Positions 55,061-64,000 of a stretch of DNA of 64,000 nucleotides are shown here, one piece after another. Within the stretch, counting starts at the first letter, position 1, and each line of letters opens with the position of its first letter. The stretch comes from Miniimonas arenae. GTDB lineage: Bacteria; Actinomycetota; Actinomycetes; Actinomycetales; Beutenbergiaceae. Location of the stretch: assembly GCF_006351005.1 (NCBI RefSeq), contig NZ_VENP01000001.1, positions 62,001-126,000 on the forward strand. Direction: 5' to 3'. The notes under the pieces are model-generated. The model was not told the DNA's origin. It saw only the letters and a program-made list of their open reading frames with translations, and did not search any database. The position numbers and the translations under genes were made by a program.

Positions 55061-56395
55061 GGCGAGGGACGCGAGCACCTCGCCCGCGACGTCGTGGGTC
55101 GCCGGGCCGACGACGACGAGCGAGCGCGGCCGGGCGAGCAGGTCGACGGCGAGCGCTCGCACGTCCTCGGCCGTCACCGCGCGGATGGCGGCGAGCGTCT
55201 CGTCGACGTCCCACCACTGCCCCAGCGTGACCTCGGCGCGGGACAGCCGCGACATCCGCGAGCCGGTGTCCTCCAGGCCGAGCACGAGCGAGCCGACGAG
55301 CTGGCCGATCGCCCGGTCGAGCTCCTCGGGTGTGACGCCGTCGGTCGCGAGCGAGCGCCACTCCTGCGCCATGAGCGTGGCGACCTCGGCCACGCGCGCG
55401 GGCTGACAGCCGGCCGCGAGGCCGAAGTACCCGGCCTCGGTGTAGCTGGTCGCGAACGAGTAGACGGAGTAGGCGAGGCCACGCTTCTCGCGGATCTCCT
55501 GGAACAGGCGCGAGGACATCCCCCCGCCGAGCACCGCGTTGAGGACGGAGAGCGCGAACCGGCGCTCGTCGTCGGCGGCGATCGCGCGGCCGCCGAGCAC
55601 CACGGTCGCCTGCTCGGTCGAGCGGTGCACGGTGAGCGCCGTCCCCGGCGCCTCGGCGGGCGGCTGCTCGGTGCGCCGCGGCGCGGGCCGCGCGCCGCGG
55701 GCGAGCTCCCACCCGCCGTCGAGCGCGCCCTGGCGCACCATGGCGCACAGCGCGTCGTGGTCGACGGCGCCCGCGGCCGTGACGACCAGCTCGGCCGGGG
55801 TGTAGGTGCGCCGGTAGTGGTCCCAGACCGCGTCACGCGGGACCGCGCGGATCGTCTCGGGGGTGCCGCCGATCGGGCGGCCGAGCGGGTGGCCGGCCAG
55901 CACCGCGGCGGCGAAGGCCTCGTGCGCGACGTCGTTCGGGTCGTCGTCGGCCATCGCGAGCTCCTCAAGGATCACGCCGCGCTCGAGCTCGACGTCCTCG
56001 ACGTCGAGCGTCGCCGAGGTGACCATGTCCAGGAGCACGTCGGTCGCCATGGCCTGGTCGGCCTGGAGCACGCGCGCGTAGTAGGAGGTGCTCTCCTTGC
56101 CGGTGACGGCATTCGCCTCGCCACCCACGGCGTCGAAGGCGGCGGCGATGTCGAGCGCGTCCCGGCGGTGGGTGCCCTTGAAGAGCAGGTGCTCGAGGAA
56201 GTGCGTGGAGCCGTGGTGGCCGTCGCGCTCGTCTCGCGAGCCGACGGCGACCGTGGCCGAGATCGAGACCGACCGCGTCGCGGGGATGGTCTCGGAGAGG
56301 ACGCGGACCCCGCCCTCCAGGACGGTGCGGCGCAGCCGCGAGCCGTCCTGGAGGGTGAGGTCGAGCTCCTCGGTGGAACCGAGGGGCAGGGGCAT
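55058..56395 (-). CDS. M16 family zinc metallopeptidase (insulinase/processing-peptidase type)
   Basis: 445 residues, the short bacterial form. Inverted zinc motif HFLEH at 65-69 with the third ligand Glu in GVILEEL (about 144-145); the C-terminal half has RLFQEIREKRGLAYSVYSF, typical of the paired M16 domain. It follows pnp by two bp, the conserved pnp-pepR arrangement of actinobacteria. Natural substrate unknown. ATG at 56395. Confidence 0.93.
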   Translation of the reverse strand: MPLPLGSTEELDLTLQDGSRLRRTVLEGGVRVLSETIPATRSVSISATVAVGSRDERDGHHGSTHFLEHLLFKGTHRRDALDIAAAFDAVGGEANAVTGKESTSYYARVLQADQAMATDVLLDMVTSATLDVEDVELERGVILEELAMADDDPNDVAHEAFAAAVLAGHPLGRPIGGTPETIRAVPRDAVWDHYRRTYTPAELVVTAAGAVDHDALCAMVRQGALDGGWELARGARPAPRRTEQPPAEAPGTALTVHRSTEQATVVLGGRAIAADDERRFALSVLNAVLGGGMSSRLFQEIREKRGLAYSVYSFATSYTEAGYFGLAAGCQPARVAEVATLMAQEWRSLATDGVTPEELDRAIGQLVGSLVLGLEDTGSRMSRLSRAEVTLGQWWDVDETLAAIRAVTAEDVRALAVDLLARPRSLVVVGPATHDVAGEVLASLA

Positions 56396-56397
56396 GC

Positions 56398-58626
56398 TCA
56401 GGCGTCCGCGCCCACGGGCGCCTCGGCGCCGGCGGCCTTCTCGTCCTCGTCGATCACCGCGTGCAGCGACAGCTTGCCGCGCGGGTCGATCTCGGCGAGC
56501 TCGACCTGGACCTTCTGGCCGATCGAGAGGACGTCCTCGACGTTCTCCACCCGCTTGCCGCCGACGAGGCGACGGATCTGGCTGATGTGCAGCAGACCGT
56601 CCTTGCCGGGGCTGAGCGAGATGAACGCGCCGAAGGTCGTCGTCTTCACCACGGTGCCGACGAAGCGCTCGCCGACCTCGGGCATGTGCGGGTTCGCGAT
56701 CGCGTTGATCGCCGCCCGCGCGGCCTCGGCGGACGGCCCGTCCGTCGCGCCGATGAACACGGTGCCGTCGTCCTCGATGGAGATGTCGGCGCCCGTGTCG
56801 TCCTGGATCTGGTTGATCATCTTGCCCTTCGGACCGATGACCTCGCCGATCTTGTCGACGGGGACCTGGACCGTGATGACGCGCGGCGCGGTGGCCGCCA
56901 TCTCGTCGGGCGCGTCGATCGCCTCGGCCATGACGTCGAGGATCGTCAGGCGCGCCTCCTTGGCCTGCCCGAGGGCGCCGGCCAGGACGTGCGCGGGGAT
57001 GCCGTCGAGCTTGGTGTCCAGCTGGATGGCGGTGACGAACTCGCGCGTACCGGCGACCTTGAAGTCCATGTCGCCGAACGCGTCCTCGGCACCGAGGATG
57101 TCGGTGAGCGCCGCGTAGCGGGTCTCCCCGTCGACCTCGTCCGAGACCAGGCCCATCGCGATGCCCGCGACGGCGGCACGCAGCGGCACACCGGCGTTGA
57201 GCAGCGAGAGCGTGGACGCGCAGACCGAGCCCATCGACGTCGAGCCGTTGGACCCGAGCGCCTCGGAGACCTGACGGATCGCGTAGGGGAACTCCTCGCG
57301 GCTGGGCAGCACCGGCACGATGGCGCGCTCGGCGAGCGCGCCGTGGCCGATCTCGCGGCGCTTGGGGCTGCCGACGCGACCGGTCTCACCGGTGGAGTAG
57401 GGCGGGAAGTTGTAGTTGTGCATGTAGCGCTTCTTGGTGACGGGCGACAGCGTGTCCAGCTGCTGCTCCATCTTCAGCATGTTCAGCGTGGTGACACCCA
57501 GGATCTGGGTCTCACCGCGCTCGAACAGCGCCGAGCCGTGCACGCGCGGGAGCACCTCGACCTCGGCCGAGAGCGGGCGGATGTCCCGCAGGCCGCGGCC
57601 GTCGATGCGGAAGGAGTCCGTGAGGATCCGACGGCGGATCGCGGCCTTGGTGAGGGAGCGGTACGCGGCGTGCAGCTCCTTCTCGCGGCCGTCGAAGCCG
57701 GCCTGCAGGGCGCCGACCGCGGCGTCGCGGACCTCGTCGAGGCGAGTCTCGCGGGTCTGCTTGTCCGCGATCGTGAGCGCCTCCTCGAGGGCGTTGCCGA
57801 CCTCGGCCTTGACGGCCTCGAGGGCGTCGGCCTCGTAGTCGGGGAACAGCGGGAAGCTGCGCACCTCCTTGGCGGCGCGCGACGCGAGGTCGAGCTGCGC
57901 CTCGCAGAGCGCCCGGATGAACGGCTTCGCGGCCTCGAGACCGCCGGCGACGACGTCCTCGGTGGGCGCCTGCTGACCCTCGTTCTTGATGAGCTGCCAG
58001 GCGTTGTCGGTCGCCTCGGCCTCGATCATGGCGATCGCGACGTCGTCACCGACGATCCGCCCCGCCACGACCATCTCGAAGACGGCGGTCGCGGACTCGC
58101 TGTAGCGCGGGAACGCGACCCACTGGCCGTCGATGAGGGAGATGCGCACGGCGCCGACCGGGCCGGAGAACGGCAGGCCGGAGATCTGCGTGGACGCGGA
58201 CGCGGCGTTGATCGCCAGCACGTCGTAGGTGTCGTCCGGGTGGATCGCCAGGACGGTCTCGACGACCTGGACCTCGTTGCGCAGGCCCTTGACGAACAGG
58301 GGGCGCAGCGGGCGGTCGATGAGGCGGCACGCGAGGATGGCCTCGGTGCTGGGGCGACCCTCGCGGCGGAAGAACGAGCCGGGGATCTTGCCCGCGGCGT
58401 ACTGCCGCTCCTCGACGTCGACGGTCAGCGGGAAGAAGTCGAAGCCCTCGCGGGGGTGCTTGCCCGCGGTGGTGGTGGACAGCACGACGGTGTCCTCGTC
58501 GAGCGTGGCCAGCACGGCGCCGGCGGCCTGCTTGGCCAGCCGACCCGTCTCGAAGCGGATCGTGCGGGTGCCGTGGCGCCCGTTGTCGATGGTGGCCTCG
58601 GCGAACGTGATCTCGGGACCCTCCAT
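56398..58626 (-). CDS. pnp: Polyribonucleotide nucleotidyltransferase (PNPase / GpsI)
   Basis: 742 residues; phosphorolytic 3'-5' RNA decay and 3' tailing. Two RNase PH domains ([20 protein letters not shown] in the first; [20 protein letters not shown] in the second) flank a helical region; then a KH domain ([15 protein letters not shown], about 590) and an S1 domain ([11 protein letters not shown], about 680). ATG at 58626 behind AAGGAGGGC. Lies after rpsO, with a hairpin between. Confidence 0.97.
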   Translation of the reverse strand: MEGPEITFAEATIDNGRHGTRTIRFETGRLAKQAAGAVLATLDEDTVVLSTTTAGKHPREGFDFFPLTVDVEERQYAAGKIPGSFFRREGRPSTEAILACRLIDRPLRPLFVKGLRNEVQVVETVLAIHPDDTYDVLAINAASASTQISGLPFSGPVGAVRISLIDGQWVAFPRYSESATAVFEMVVAGRIVGDDVAIAMIEAEATDNAWQLIKNEGQQAPTEDVVAGGLEAAKPFIRALCEAQLDLASRAAKEVRSFPLFPDYEADALEAVKAEVGNALEEALTIADKQTRETRLDEVRDAAVGALQAGFDGREKELHAAYRSLTKAAIRRRILTDSFRIDGRGLRDIRPLSAEVEVLPRVHGSALFERGETQILGVTTLNMLKMEQQLDTLSPVTKKRYMHNYNFPPYSTGETGRVGSPKRREIGHGALAERAIVPVLPSREEFPYAIRQVSEALGSNGSTSMGSVCASTLSLLNAGVPLRAAVAGIAMGLVSDEVDGETRYAALTDILGAEDAFGDMDFKVAGTREFVTAIQLDTKLDGIPAHVLAGALGQAKEARLTILDVMAEAIDAPDEMAATAPRVITVQVPVDKIGEVIGPKGKMINQIQDDTGADISIEDDGTVFIGATDGPSAEAARAAINAIANPHMPEVGERFVGTVVKTTTFGAFISLSPGKDGLLHISQIRRLVGGKRVENVEDVLSIGQKVQVELAEIDPRGKLSLHAVIDEDEKAAGAEAPVGADA

Positions 58627-58829
58627 GGGTGCCCTCCTTGTCGGTTCGTGCGCCGCGCCCGACGGAGGTCTTCGATCGAGGCCCACGCCTCGCCGTCGGA
58701 CGTGCCGACCCGCGAGCCCGGGGGCCACTACCGAGGACCGACGGCGGAGCGCCGGCGCGGTGGTGAGGTGTTCAGTTGTGCACTGCGCCGGCCCGCTCGT
58801 CCAGGACGCGCGGAGCCGCGCAGCATGCG

Positions 58830-58865
58830 GCACCGGCCCGGTCCCTGGCGGGTCCGGGCCGGTGC
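58830..58865 (-). terminator. Hairpin after rpsO
   Basis: 12-bp perfect stem 58830-58841 with 58854-58865 (CCGGGCCGGTGC), 12-base loop, seven bp beyond the rpsO stop. A second 6-bp hairpin follows near 58808-58821. Terminator, or the RNase-processing hairpin known between rpsO and pnp in other bacteria. Confidence 0.72.
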
Positions 58866-58872
58866 GCGGGGT

Positions 58873-59142
58873 TCAGCGACGCAGACCGAGGCGCTCGATG
58901 ATCGAGCGGTAGCGGTCGATGTCGATCTTCTGCAGGTAACCGAGCAGGCGACGACGCTGACCGACCAGGAGCATCAGGCCCCGGCGGCTGTGGTGGTCGT
59001 GCTTGTGGGTCTTGAGGTGCTCGGTCAGGTCCTTGATGCGCTGCGAGAGCATCGCGATCTGGACCTCCGGCGAACCGGTGTCACCCTCATGGGTCGCGTA
59101 CTCGGCGATGATGGACTGCTTCACGGCGGCGTCGAGGGCCAC
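58873..59142 (-). CDS. rpsO: 30S ribosomal protein S15
   Basis: 89 residues, canonical S15: [39 protein letters not shown] and [20 protein letters not shown]. Binds the central domain of 16S rRNA. GTG at 59142 behind GGAGAACC. Its leader of about 80 nt may carry S15 autoregulation, as in other bacteria, though I cannot identify the structure. Confidence 0.98.
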   Translation of the reverse strand: MALDAAVKQSIIAEYATHEGDTGSPEVQIAMLSQRIKDLTEHLKTHKHDHHSRRGLMLLVGQRRRLLGYLQKIDIDRYRSIIERLGLRR

Positions 59143-59228
59143 GGTTCTCCTTCGTTGTTCGTTGCGCGGCGCGCCCGGGCTTGTTCACCGGGGCATGGGT
59201 TGTCCGCGGCCGTTCTGACGGCTCCCCC

Positions 59229-59234
59229 ACCTTA
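59229..59234 (-). promoter_or_regulatory. Candidate -10 (extended TGTAAGGT) for rpsO
   Basis: Minus-strand TAAGGT with TG directly before it forms an extended -10, about 85 bp before the rpsO start. This is the best promoter-like site in the ribF-rpsO gap. Confidence 0.5.
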
Positions 59235-59265
59235 CACCAGCGGGCGCACGACGGCGTGGACCGCG

Positions 59266-60216
59266 TCAGCGCGCGACGCCGAGGATCGCCAGCGCGCGGG
59301 CGCAGTCGGCGTGCATCTGCGCGACGAGCGGGTCGATCCCGTCGAACCGGAGCGTCGGGCGCAGCAGCGCGACGAACTCCACGACGACCTCCTCGCCGTA
59401 CAGGTCCAGGTCGGTGCGGCCGATGACGTGCGCCTCGACCTGGCGCGTCTCGCCGTCGAACGTCGGGTTGGTGCCCACCGAGATCGCGGAGGGCAGGCGG
59501 TCCCCCGCGCCGCCGTCGCGCACGAGCCAGCCCGCGTAGACGCCGTCCGCGGGGACCGCGCCGGCCGAGGCCGGGTCGAGGTTCGCCGTCGGGAAGCCCA
59601 GCTGACGCCCGCGCGCCTCGCCGTGCACGACGGCGCCGCGCATGTGGTGCGGTCGGCCGAGCAGCTCGGCGAGCTCCTCGACGTTGCCCTCGGCGAGCAG
59701 GGCCCGTGCCCAGGTGGAGGACCAGCGGCGCTGCTCGTCGGGGTCCAGGACGTCCTCGAGCACGTCGACCTCGAAGCCGAACCGCTCCCCGAGCTGCGCC
59801 ATCGTGGCGCGGTCGCCGGCGTTGCCGGCGCCGAACCGCACGTCGTGGCCCACCACCACGAGGACGGGGGCGAGCGAGTCGACGAGGTAGCGCCGGACGA
59901 ACCGCTCCGCCGGCTGCGCCGCGAAGTCGGCCGTGTACGCCACGACGAGCACGGCGTCCAGGCCGGTCTCGGCGAGGAGCGTGAGCTTGTCGGCGAGGCC
60001 GGTGAGCTGGGGCGGCGCCTCGCCGGGACGGTGCACGACGGCGGGGTGCGGGTCGAACGTCATCGCGACGGCGAGCGCACCCCGCGTGCGAGCCTCGCTC
60101 ACCACGCGAGCGAGCACCTCGCGGTGGCCGGCGTGCACGCCGTCGAAGTTCCCGATCGTCACGACGCTCGGACCCGTGCCCGGCGGCACCTGCCCGAGTC
60201 CCTGCCAGACCTGCAC
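59266..60216 (-). CDS. ribF: Bifunctional riboflavin kinase / FAD synthetase
   Basis: 316 residues; makes FMN then FAD. The FAD-synthetase half has the nucleotidyltransferase motif VTIGNFDGVHAGHREVL (about 19) and TFDPHP; the C-terminal kinase half has GRQLGFPTANLDP (about 200). GTG at 60216 with GGAGGCGGAG upstream; another GTG at 60237 would add seven residues. No FMN riboswitch is seen upstream. Lies in the truB-ribF-rpsO block conserved in bacteria. Confidence 0.94.
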   Translation of the reverse strand: MQVWQGLGQVPPGTGPSVVTIGNFDGVHAGHREVLARVVSEARTRGALAVAMTFDPHPAVVHRPGEAPPQLTGLADKLTLLAETGLDAVLVVAYTADFAAQPAERFVRRYLVDSLAPVLVVVGHDVRFGAGNAGDRATMAQLGERFGFEVDVLEDVLDPDEQRRWSSTWARALLAEGNVEELAELLGRPHHMRGAVVHGEARGRQLGFPTANLDPASAGAVPADGVYAGWLVRDGGAGDRLPSAISVGTNPTFDGETRQVEAHVIGRTDLDLYGEEVVVEFVALLRPTLRFDGIDPLVAQMHADCARALAILGVAR

Positions 60217-60261
60217 GCTCGCTCCGCCTCCGTCCACCGCGCCGGCGGCGCGGACCGACGT

Positions 60262-60990
60262 CTAGCCTGCCACGCCCGCCAGGTGCTGACGCACGAGGAC
60301 CGCAAGGACCTCCGGGGCGTCGCGCGGCACCATGTGGCCGACGCCGGGCACGATCTCCACGCGGGCGTGCGGCAGGGCCGCGCCGATGAGCGCGGTGTGC
60401 TCGGGCCGGATGACGTCCCGCTCGCCCGCGACGACGAGCGTCGCCACCTCGACCGTGTGCAGCGCGAGGGGATCGATGTCGGGGTCGTAGACCATGAGCC
60501 CGAGGCGCTCGGCGAGCGGGCGCAACGCCGGCAGGAACCGGGCGCCGAACGCCGACACGGCGTGGGCGGCGTCCGTGCTGGCTTTCGACACGGGCTTCAG
60601 CCCCGCCGGGAACAGGTTCGCACCGACGACGACGAGCGAGGAGACCGCACCCGGGTGCCGCAGCGCCAGCTCGAGCGCCATGTTGCCGCCGTCGCTGAAC
60701 CCGAGCACGGGGACGCCGTGCAGGCCGAGGCGCCTCAGCACCTCGGCGACGTCGTCGGCCATGGACGCAATCCGCAGCAGGCCGTCGCCGTGCGGGGAGT
60801 GCCCGTGCGCGCGCGAGTCCAGGCCGACCAGGGTGTGGTGCGGTGCGAGGAGCGGAACGAGCCGGTCGAACAGGTGGTGGGTCTCGGAGTTGCCGTGCAG
60901 CACCACGAGGGGCGTCCCGGTGCCCGTGGCGACCGCCCAGAGCGGACCGATCAGCCGGCCGGGGTGGTGCAGCGTGGCGAGGTCCGTCAT
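60262..60990 (-). CDS. Alpha/beta hydrolase
   Basis: 242 residues, alpha/beta-hydrolase fold with a complete triad: nucleophile Ser99 in GFSDGGN, acid Asp in AGERDVIRPEH and His in GVGHMVPRD. Oxyanion segment LHGNSETHH near 31. Related to esterases and C-C hydrolases; substrate unknown. ATG at 60990 taken; an ATG at 61020 would add ten residues. The larger upstream reading frame is only the 20-bp repeat array and is not protein. Confidence 0.87.
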   Translation of the reverse strand: MTDLATLHHPGRLIGPLWAVATGTGTPLVVLHGNSETHHLFDRLVPLLAPHHTLVGLDSRAHGHSPHGDGLLRIASMADDVAEVLRRLGLHGVPVLGFSDGGNMALELALRHPGAVSSLVVVGANLFPAGLKPVSKASTDAAHAVSAFGARFLPALRPLAERLGLMVYDPDIDPLALHTVEVATLVVAGERDVIRPEHTALIGAALPHARVEIVPGVGHMVPRDAPEVLAVLVRQHLAGVAG

Positions 60991-61110
60991 GGCGCTGACT
61001 GTGCCACGGGTGACGGTCATCGAGTGAGCATGCGCGCGGCGGCTGGGACCGCCCTGTGCGCGCGGGCGGAGCCACCCGTGTGCTCTGCCCGCGCCGGGCG
61101 CGGGCACCCT

Positions 61111-61258
61111 GCGGGCCGCCGGGCGCAACTGCGGGCCGCCGGGCGCAGCCGCGGGCCGCCGGGCACAGCCGCGGACCGCCGGGCACAGCCGCGGGCCGCC
61201 GGGCACAGCCGCGGACCGCCGGGTGCAGCCGCGGATCGCCGAGCGCAACTGCGGACGG
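61111..61258. repeat. 20-bp tandem array, seven copies plus partial
   Basis: Seven exact-length 20-bp units from 61111 to 61250 of the form GCGGRCCGCCGGGCRCAGCC, with a partial eighth. Units differ at a few positions (GCAACT in the first and seventh). Part of the 506-bp gap between the hydrolase and truB, which holds no gene; 61259-61424 is plain high-GC sequence. Confidence 0.9.
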
Positions 61259-61424
61259 CAGTGCACCGGTGCGGACAGCCGCCCCCGGCCCCCGGCGTGT
61301 CCTCCCCGACACGCCGCGCCGACGGGCTCCAGCCGCGTACCCGTCCGCAGTTGCGTACGACCCGTCCGCGGCTGGGCGGCGCCCGTGCTGGTCAGAGCGG
61401 CTCGGCCGGCTCAGGCGCCCTGCT

Positions 61425-61503
61425 GATCAGGCAGCTCAGGCGGCTCAGGCGGCCAGGCGGCCAGGCGGCTCAGGCGGCTCAGGCGGATCGGGCAGCTCAG
61501 GCG
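61425..61503. repeat. 9-bp tandem array overlapping the truB stop codon
   Basis: Nine consecutive units, mostly GCTCAGGCG (variants GATCAGGCA, GATCGGGCA and the 8-bp GCCAGGCG). The last unit contains the truB stop (TGA, 61497-61499 on the minus strand). Confidence 0.85.
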
Positions 61504-62522
61504 AGCACGATCACCGGGCGCGCGAGCATTTCCCCGCGGCGCGACTGGTCCTCCAGCACCGCGAGGAGCCGCCCGGTCCCGTCGATCGCGGCCACGGCGC
61601 CCAGCGATCCCGTGGGCGCGAGCCACCGTCCGAACGCGAGGTCCGCGGCCTCGGCGTCGTCGACCGGACGCACCGGCATCACGGCCGCCGCGGCCCGGGC
61701 CGGCGGCAGCAGGGCAGGCGCCAGCCCGGCGTCGGACTCCGACAGCGCGGCCGCCTCCTCGAGCGTGAGCGCGTCGGCGAGCGTGAACCCGCCCACGCGC
61801 GTGCGGCGCAGCGCGGTGAGGTGGCCGCCGCAGCCGAGCGACGCCCCGAGATCGCGCGCGAGGGCGCGGACGTAGGTGCCCGACGAGCACGTCACGGTGA
61901 CGTCGACGTCGAGCACCTCGACCGGACCGCTCGGACCGAACGAGCCGCCCGGGGAGCTCGAGCCGCCCGAGCCGTCGCCGGCGTCGGCAACCGGAGCGAC
62001 ACCCCGCCGGATCGCGTGCACGTCGAACGCCGAGACCGTCACGGGCCGCGCGGCGAGCGCGACCTCCTCCCCCGAGCGGACGCGCGCGTAGGAGCGCTTG
62101 CCGTCCACCTTGATCGCGCTCACGGCGCTGGGCACCTGCTGGAGCGCTCCCGTGAGGCGAGCGACGCCGTCGTGCACCGCGGCGTCGGTGACGACCGTGG
62201 CACCGACGGCAGCGGTCACCTCGCCCTCGGCGTCGTCCGTCACGGTCGCCTGGCCCAGGCGGATGGTGGCGTCGTAGGTCTTGTCGGCGCCCACCACGTA
62301 GGTGAGCAGCCGGGTCGAGCGCCCGACGCCGAGCACCAGCACGCCGGTCGCCATCGGGTCGAGCGTGCCGGCATGGCCCACCTTGCGCGTGCGCAGCAGC
62401 CGGCGGGAGCGGGCGACGACGTCGTGCGACGTCCAGCCCGCGGGCTTGTCCAGCACGAGGAGGCCGTCCGGCTCCGCGGGTGCGGAGCCGGACGGCCTCG
62501 GTGTGCTCGTGTGCTCGGTCAG
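61497..62522 (-). CDS. truB: tRNA pseudouridine(55) synthase
   Basis: Makes pseudouridine 55 in the T-loop of tRNAs. The catalytic Asp is in GHAGTLDPMATG, with KTYDATIRLGQAT and SGTYVRALARDLG downstream. The family's N-terminal strand DGLLVLDKPAGW is present in full only if translation begins upstream of the first standard start, a GTG at 62456 inside that motif. The best candidate is CTG at 62522, which overlaps the rbfA stop (CTGA) and has GAGG seven bases upstream. With it the protein is 341 residues; with GTG it is 319. Confidence 0.92.
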   Translation of the reverse strand: MTEHTSTPRPSGSAPAEPDGLLVLDKPAGWTSHDVVARSRRLLRTRKVGHAGTLDPMATGVLVLGVGRSTRLLTYVVGADKTYDATIRLGQATVTDDAEGEVTAAVGATVVTDAAVHDGVARLTGALQQVPSAVSAIKVDGKRSYARVRSGEEVALAARPVTVSAFDVHAIRRGVAPVADAGDGSGGSSSPGGSFGPSGPVEVLDVDVTVTCSSGTYVRALARDLGASLGCGGHLTALRRTRVGGFTLADALTLEEAAALSESDAGLAPALLPPARAAAAVMPVRPVDDAEAADLAFGRWLAPTGSLGAVAAIDGTGRLLAVLEDQSRRGEMLARPVIVLA

Positions 62523-63034
62523 CGGGACGCCTCGTCGTACGCGGGCCCGACGGCGTCGCTCACGTCCGCGTCGCTCTCGCCGTCGGCCTCGCCGTCGGTC
62601 TCGTCGACGGACGCGTCCTCGGGTCGGCGGTACGGGTCGGCGTCGCCCGCGTAGGTGGCGCCCTCGGCGAGAGCGCGCACCTCCGCGTCACGCGCGGCGG
62701 CGATCCGCAGCGCCTCGGCGATGTCGGCCGCCGTCTGCGGCGTGTGGTCGAGCTGGAACGCGAGGGTCGGCGTGAGCCGCACCCCGGTCCGCTTCCCGAC
62801 CTCCGAACGCAGCAGGCCCTTGGCCGACTCGAGCGCGGCGGCCGTGGCCGTCGCCTCCTCCTCGGTCCCGAGCACCGTGTAGAACACCGTGGCGTTCTGC
62901 AGGTCGCCGGTCACGTTGACGTCGGTGACGGTGACGAACCCGAGCCGCGGATCCTTGATCCGCTGCTCGAGCATCGTCGCCACGATCGTCTTGATCGCCT
63001 CGCCGAGCCGGATCGCGCGTGAGTTGTCGCTCAT
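62519..63034 (-). CDS. rbfA: 30S ribosome-binding factor RbfA
   Basis: 171 residues; late 30S maturation factor with a KH-like fold. Family segments: [40 protein letters not shown], and [15 protein letters not shown]. An acidic 40-residue C-terminal tail (Glu/Asp/Ser) follows. ATG overlaps the infB stop (ATGA) and has GAGAAGGAGC upstream. Confidence 0.95.
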   Translation of the reverse strand: MSDNSRAIRLGEAIKTIVATMLEQRIKDPRLGFVTVTDVNVTGDLQNATVFYTVLGTEEEATATAAALESAKGLLRSEVGKRTGVRLTPTLAFQLDHTPQTAADIAEALRIAAARDAEVRALAEGATYAGDADPYRRPEDASVDETDGEADGESDADVSDAVGPAYDEASR

Positions 63035-64000
63035 GCGCGCTCCTTCTCGCGGGTCTCGAACGTCTCGACGACGTCACCCTCGCGGATGTCGTTGAACGAG
63101 CCGAGCCCGATACCGCACTCGAAGCCGTCGCGCACCTCGGTGACGTCGTCCTTCTCGCGGCGCAGCGACTCGATGCGCAGGTTGTCCCCGACCACGACGC
63201 CGTCGCGCAGCACTCGCGCGGACGCGTTGCGCCGGATGAGACCGGAGCGCACGCGCGAACCCGCGATGTTGCCGAACTTGGAGCTGCGGAAGATCTGCAG
63301 GATCTCCGCCGTCCCGAGCTGGACCTCCTCGTAGATGGGCTTGAGCATGCCCTTGAGGGAGTTCTCGACGTCCTCGATGGCCGCGTAGATGACCGAGTAG
63401 TAGCGGATGTCGACGCCCTCGCGGTCGGCCAGCTCGGACACCCGGACGTCCGGGCGCACGTTGAAGCCGATGATGACGGCGTTGTCCACCGTCGCCAGGT
63501 TGACGTCGTTCTGCGTGATCGCACCGACACCGCGGTGGATGATCCGCAGGTCGACCTCGTCGCCCACGTCGATCTTGAGCAGCGCGTCCTCGAGTGCCTC
63601 GACGGCACCGGACACGTCGCCCTTGATGATGAGGTTGAGCGTGTCGACCTTGCCCTGCTCGACGGCCGCGTTGAAGTCCTCGAGGCTCATGCGCTTGCGA
63701 CGCTTGGCCAGGAGGGCAGCACGCTCGGCGGCGTCACGCTTGTCGGCGATCTGCCGGGCCGTGCGGTCGTCCGGCGCCACCAGGAAGGAGTCGCCGGCCC
63801 GCGGGACCGAGGTCAGACCCAGCACCTGGACGGGCGCGGACGGGCCGGCCTCGCTCAGGTTGTCGCCGCGGTCGTCGAACATCGCCCGGACTCGGCCGTA
63901 GGCCGTGCCCGCCACGATGGAGTCGCCGACCTTGAGCGTGCCGGACTGGACCAGGACGGTCGCGACCGAGCCGCGACCCTTGTCCAGGTTCGCCTCGATG
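63031..64000 (-). CDS. infB: Translation initiation factor IF-2, C-terminal part, cut by window edge
   Basis: The last 323 residues of IF-2, covering domains II to IV. The segment [20 protein letters not shown] opens the fragment; [37 protein letters not shown] and the final [15 protein letters not shown] are typical of the IF-2 C-terminal fMet-tRNA-binding region. The G domain lies beyond 64000. First gene of the infB-rbfA-truB coupled set. Confidence 0.97.
   Translation of the reverse strand, partial: IEANLDKGRGSVATVLVQSGTLKVGDSIVAGTAYGRVRAMFDDRGDNLSEAGPSAPVQVLGLTSVPRAGDSFLVAPDDRTARQIADKRDAAERAALLAKRRKRMSLEDFNAAVEQGKVDTLNLIIKGDVSGAVEALEDALLKIDVGDEVDLRIIHRGVGAITQNDVNLATVDNAVIIGFNVRPDVRVSELADREGVDIRYYSVIYAAIEDVENSLKGMLKPIYEEVQLGTAEILQIFRSSKFGNIAGSRVRSGLIRRNASARVLRDGVVVGDNLRIESLRREKDDVTEVRDGFECGIGLGSFNDIREGDVVETFETREKERA

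Noticed and set aside
60217-60261. FMN riboswitch before ribF
   Set aside because: The upstream gap is only about 45 bp and lacks the conserved RFN-box elements.
61111-61258. CRISPR array or protein-coding repeat
   Set aside because: No spacers. Minus-strand translation gives only Arg/Pro/Gly repeats, which merely extend the hydrolase frame upstream of its ATG.
56461-61875. 1,804-codon plus-strand frame opposite pnp, rpsO, ribF and others
   Set aside because: Spurious antisense frame over well-defined genes; it even crosses the 20-bp repeat array.

Overview
The window is a continuous stretch of chromosome from a high-GC Gram-positive bacterium, almost certainly an actinobacterium of the Micrococcales type (Cellulomonas-like is my best guess, from gene order and protein character only). 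The evidence is the very high GC content, many GTG starts, and actinobacterial gene neighbourhoods: mraZ-rsmH-ftsL-ftsI-murE, a LysM protein divergent from lexA with nrdR alongside, DUF3046-recA-recX, lhr-nei, clgR near cinA and pgsA, and infB-rbfA-truB-ribF-rpsO-pnp. I see no rRNA, tRNA, CRISPR, insertion sequence, prophage or biosynthetic cluster.

Layout. 1-6.1 kb: start of the division and cell-wall cluster on the minus strand (murE cut by the window edge, ftsI, ftsL, rsmH, mraZ), preceded by an intergenic region full of GTGGAG motifs and a 23-bp tandem array, then a DUF3040 gene. 6.1-9.3 kb: DNA polymerase IV with a perfect LexA box, a DinB-superfamily protein, a spermidine-synthase-like protein and a cold-shock gene. 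9.5-15.8 kb: PAC2 protein, divergent HelD, serA, DUF5302, nrdR. 16-22.3 kb: LysM/SOS division-inhibitor candidate, lexA, ldh, DinG-type helicase, hflX. 22.5-29.4 kb: methyltransferase, dapF, miaA, EEP nuclease-like protein, two YbjN genes, miaB. 29.5-33.7 kb: gluABCD-type amino-acid ABC transporter and a lipoprotein. 33.7-41.9 kb: recX, recA, DUF3046, and the divergent lhr-nei pair. 42-48.3 kb: clgR, capA-like gene, pncC/cinA, pgsA, ftsK. 48.4-55.1 kb: rnj, dapA, VanY-type peptidase, acetyltransferase, YqhA, TPR protein, dapB. 55-64 kb: M16 peptidase, pnp, rpsO, ribF, hydrolase, truB, rbfA and the 3' part of infB.

Functional themes. One theme is DNA damage: LexA boxes sit at dinB, at lexA and its LysM neighbour, and at recA, and HelD, DinG, Lhr, Nei and RecX are also here. 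A second is wall synthesis and division: ftsI, ftsL, ftsK, mraZ, murE, dapA, dapB, dapF and a D,D-carboxypeptidase. A third is RNA and translation: pnp, rnj, rpsO, infB, rbfA, truB, ribF, miaA, miaB, rsmH and hflX.

I did not find a convincing new multi-gene system; this is core genome. The non-obvious signals are regulatory and structural. (1) About 18 genes have a TANNNT-like -10 hexamer 6-8 nt before the start codon, which predicts leaderless mRNAs; at four of them the TAG stop of the upstream gene is the first half of that -10. (2) There is a dense GTGGAG field upstream of mraZ. (3) Several short intergenic tandem arrays (23, 20, 17 and 9 bp) and a REP-like duplicated palindrome are present. 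(4) Strong hairpins lie between gluA/gluB and gluB/gluC. (5) truB apparently starts at a CTG overlapping the rbfA stop.
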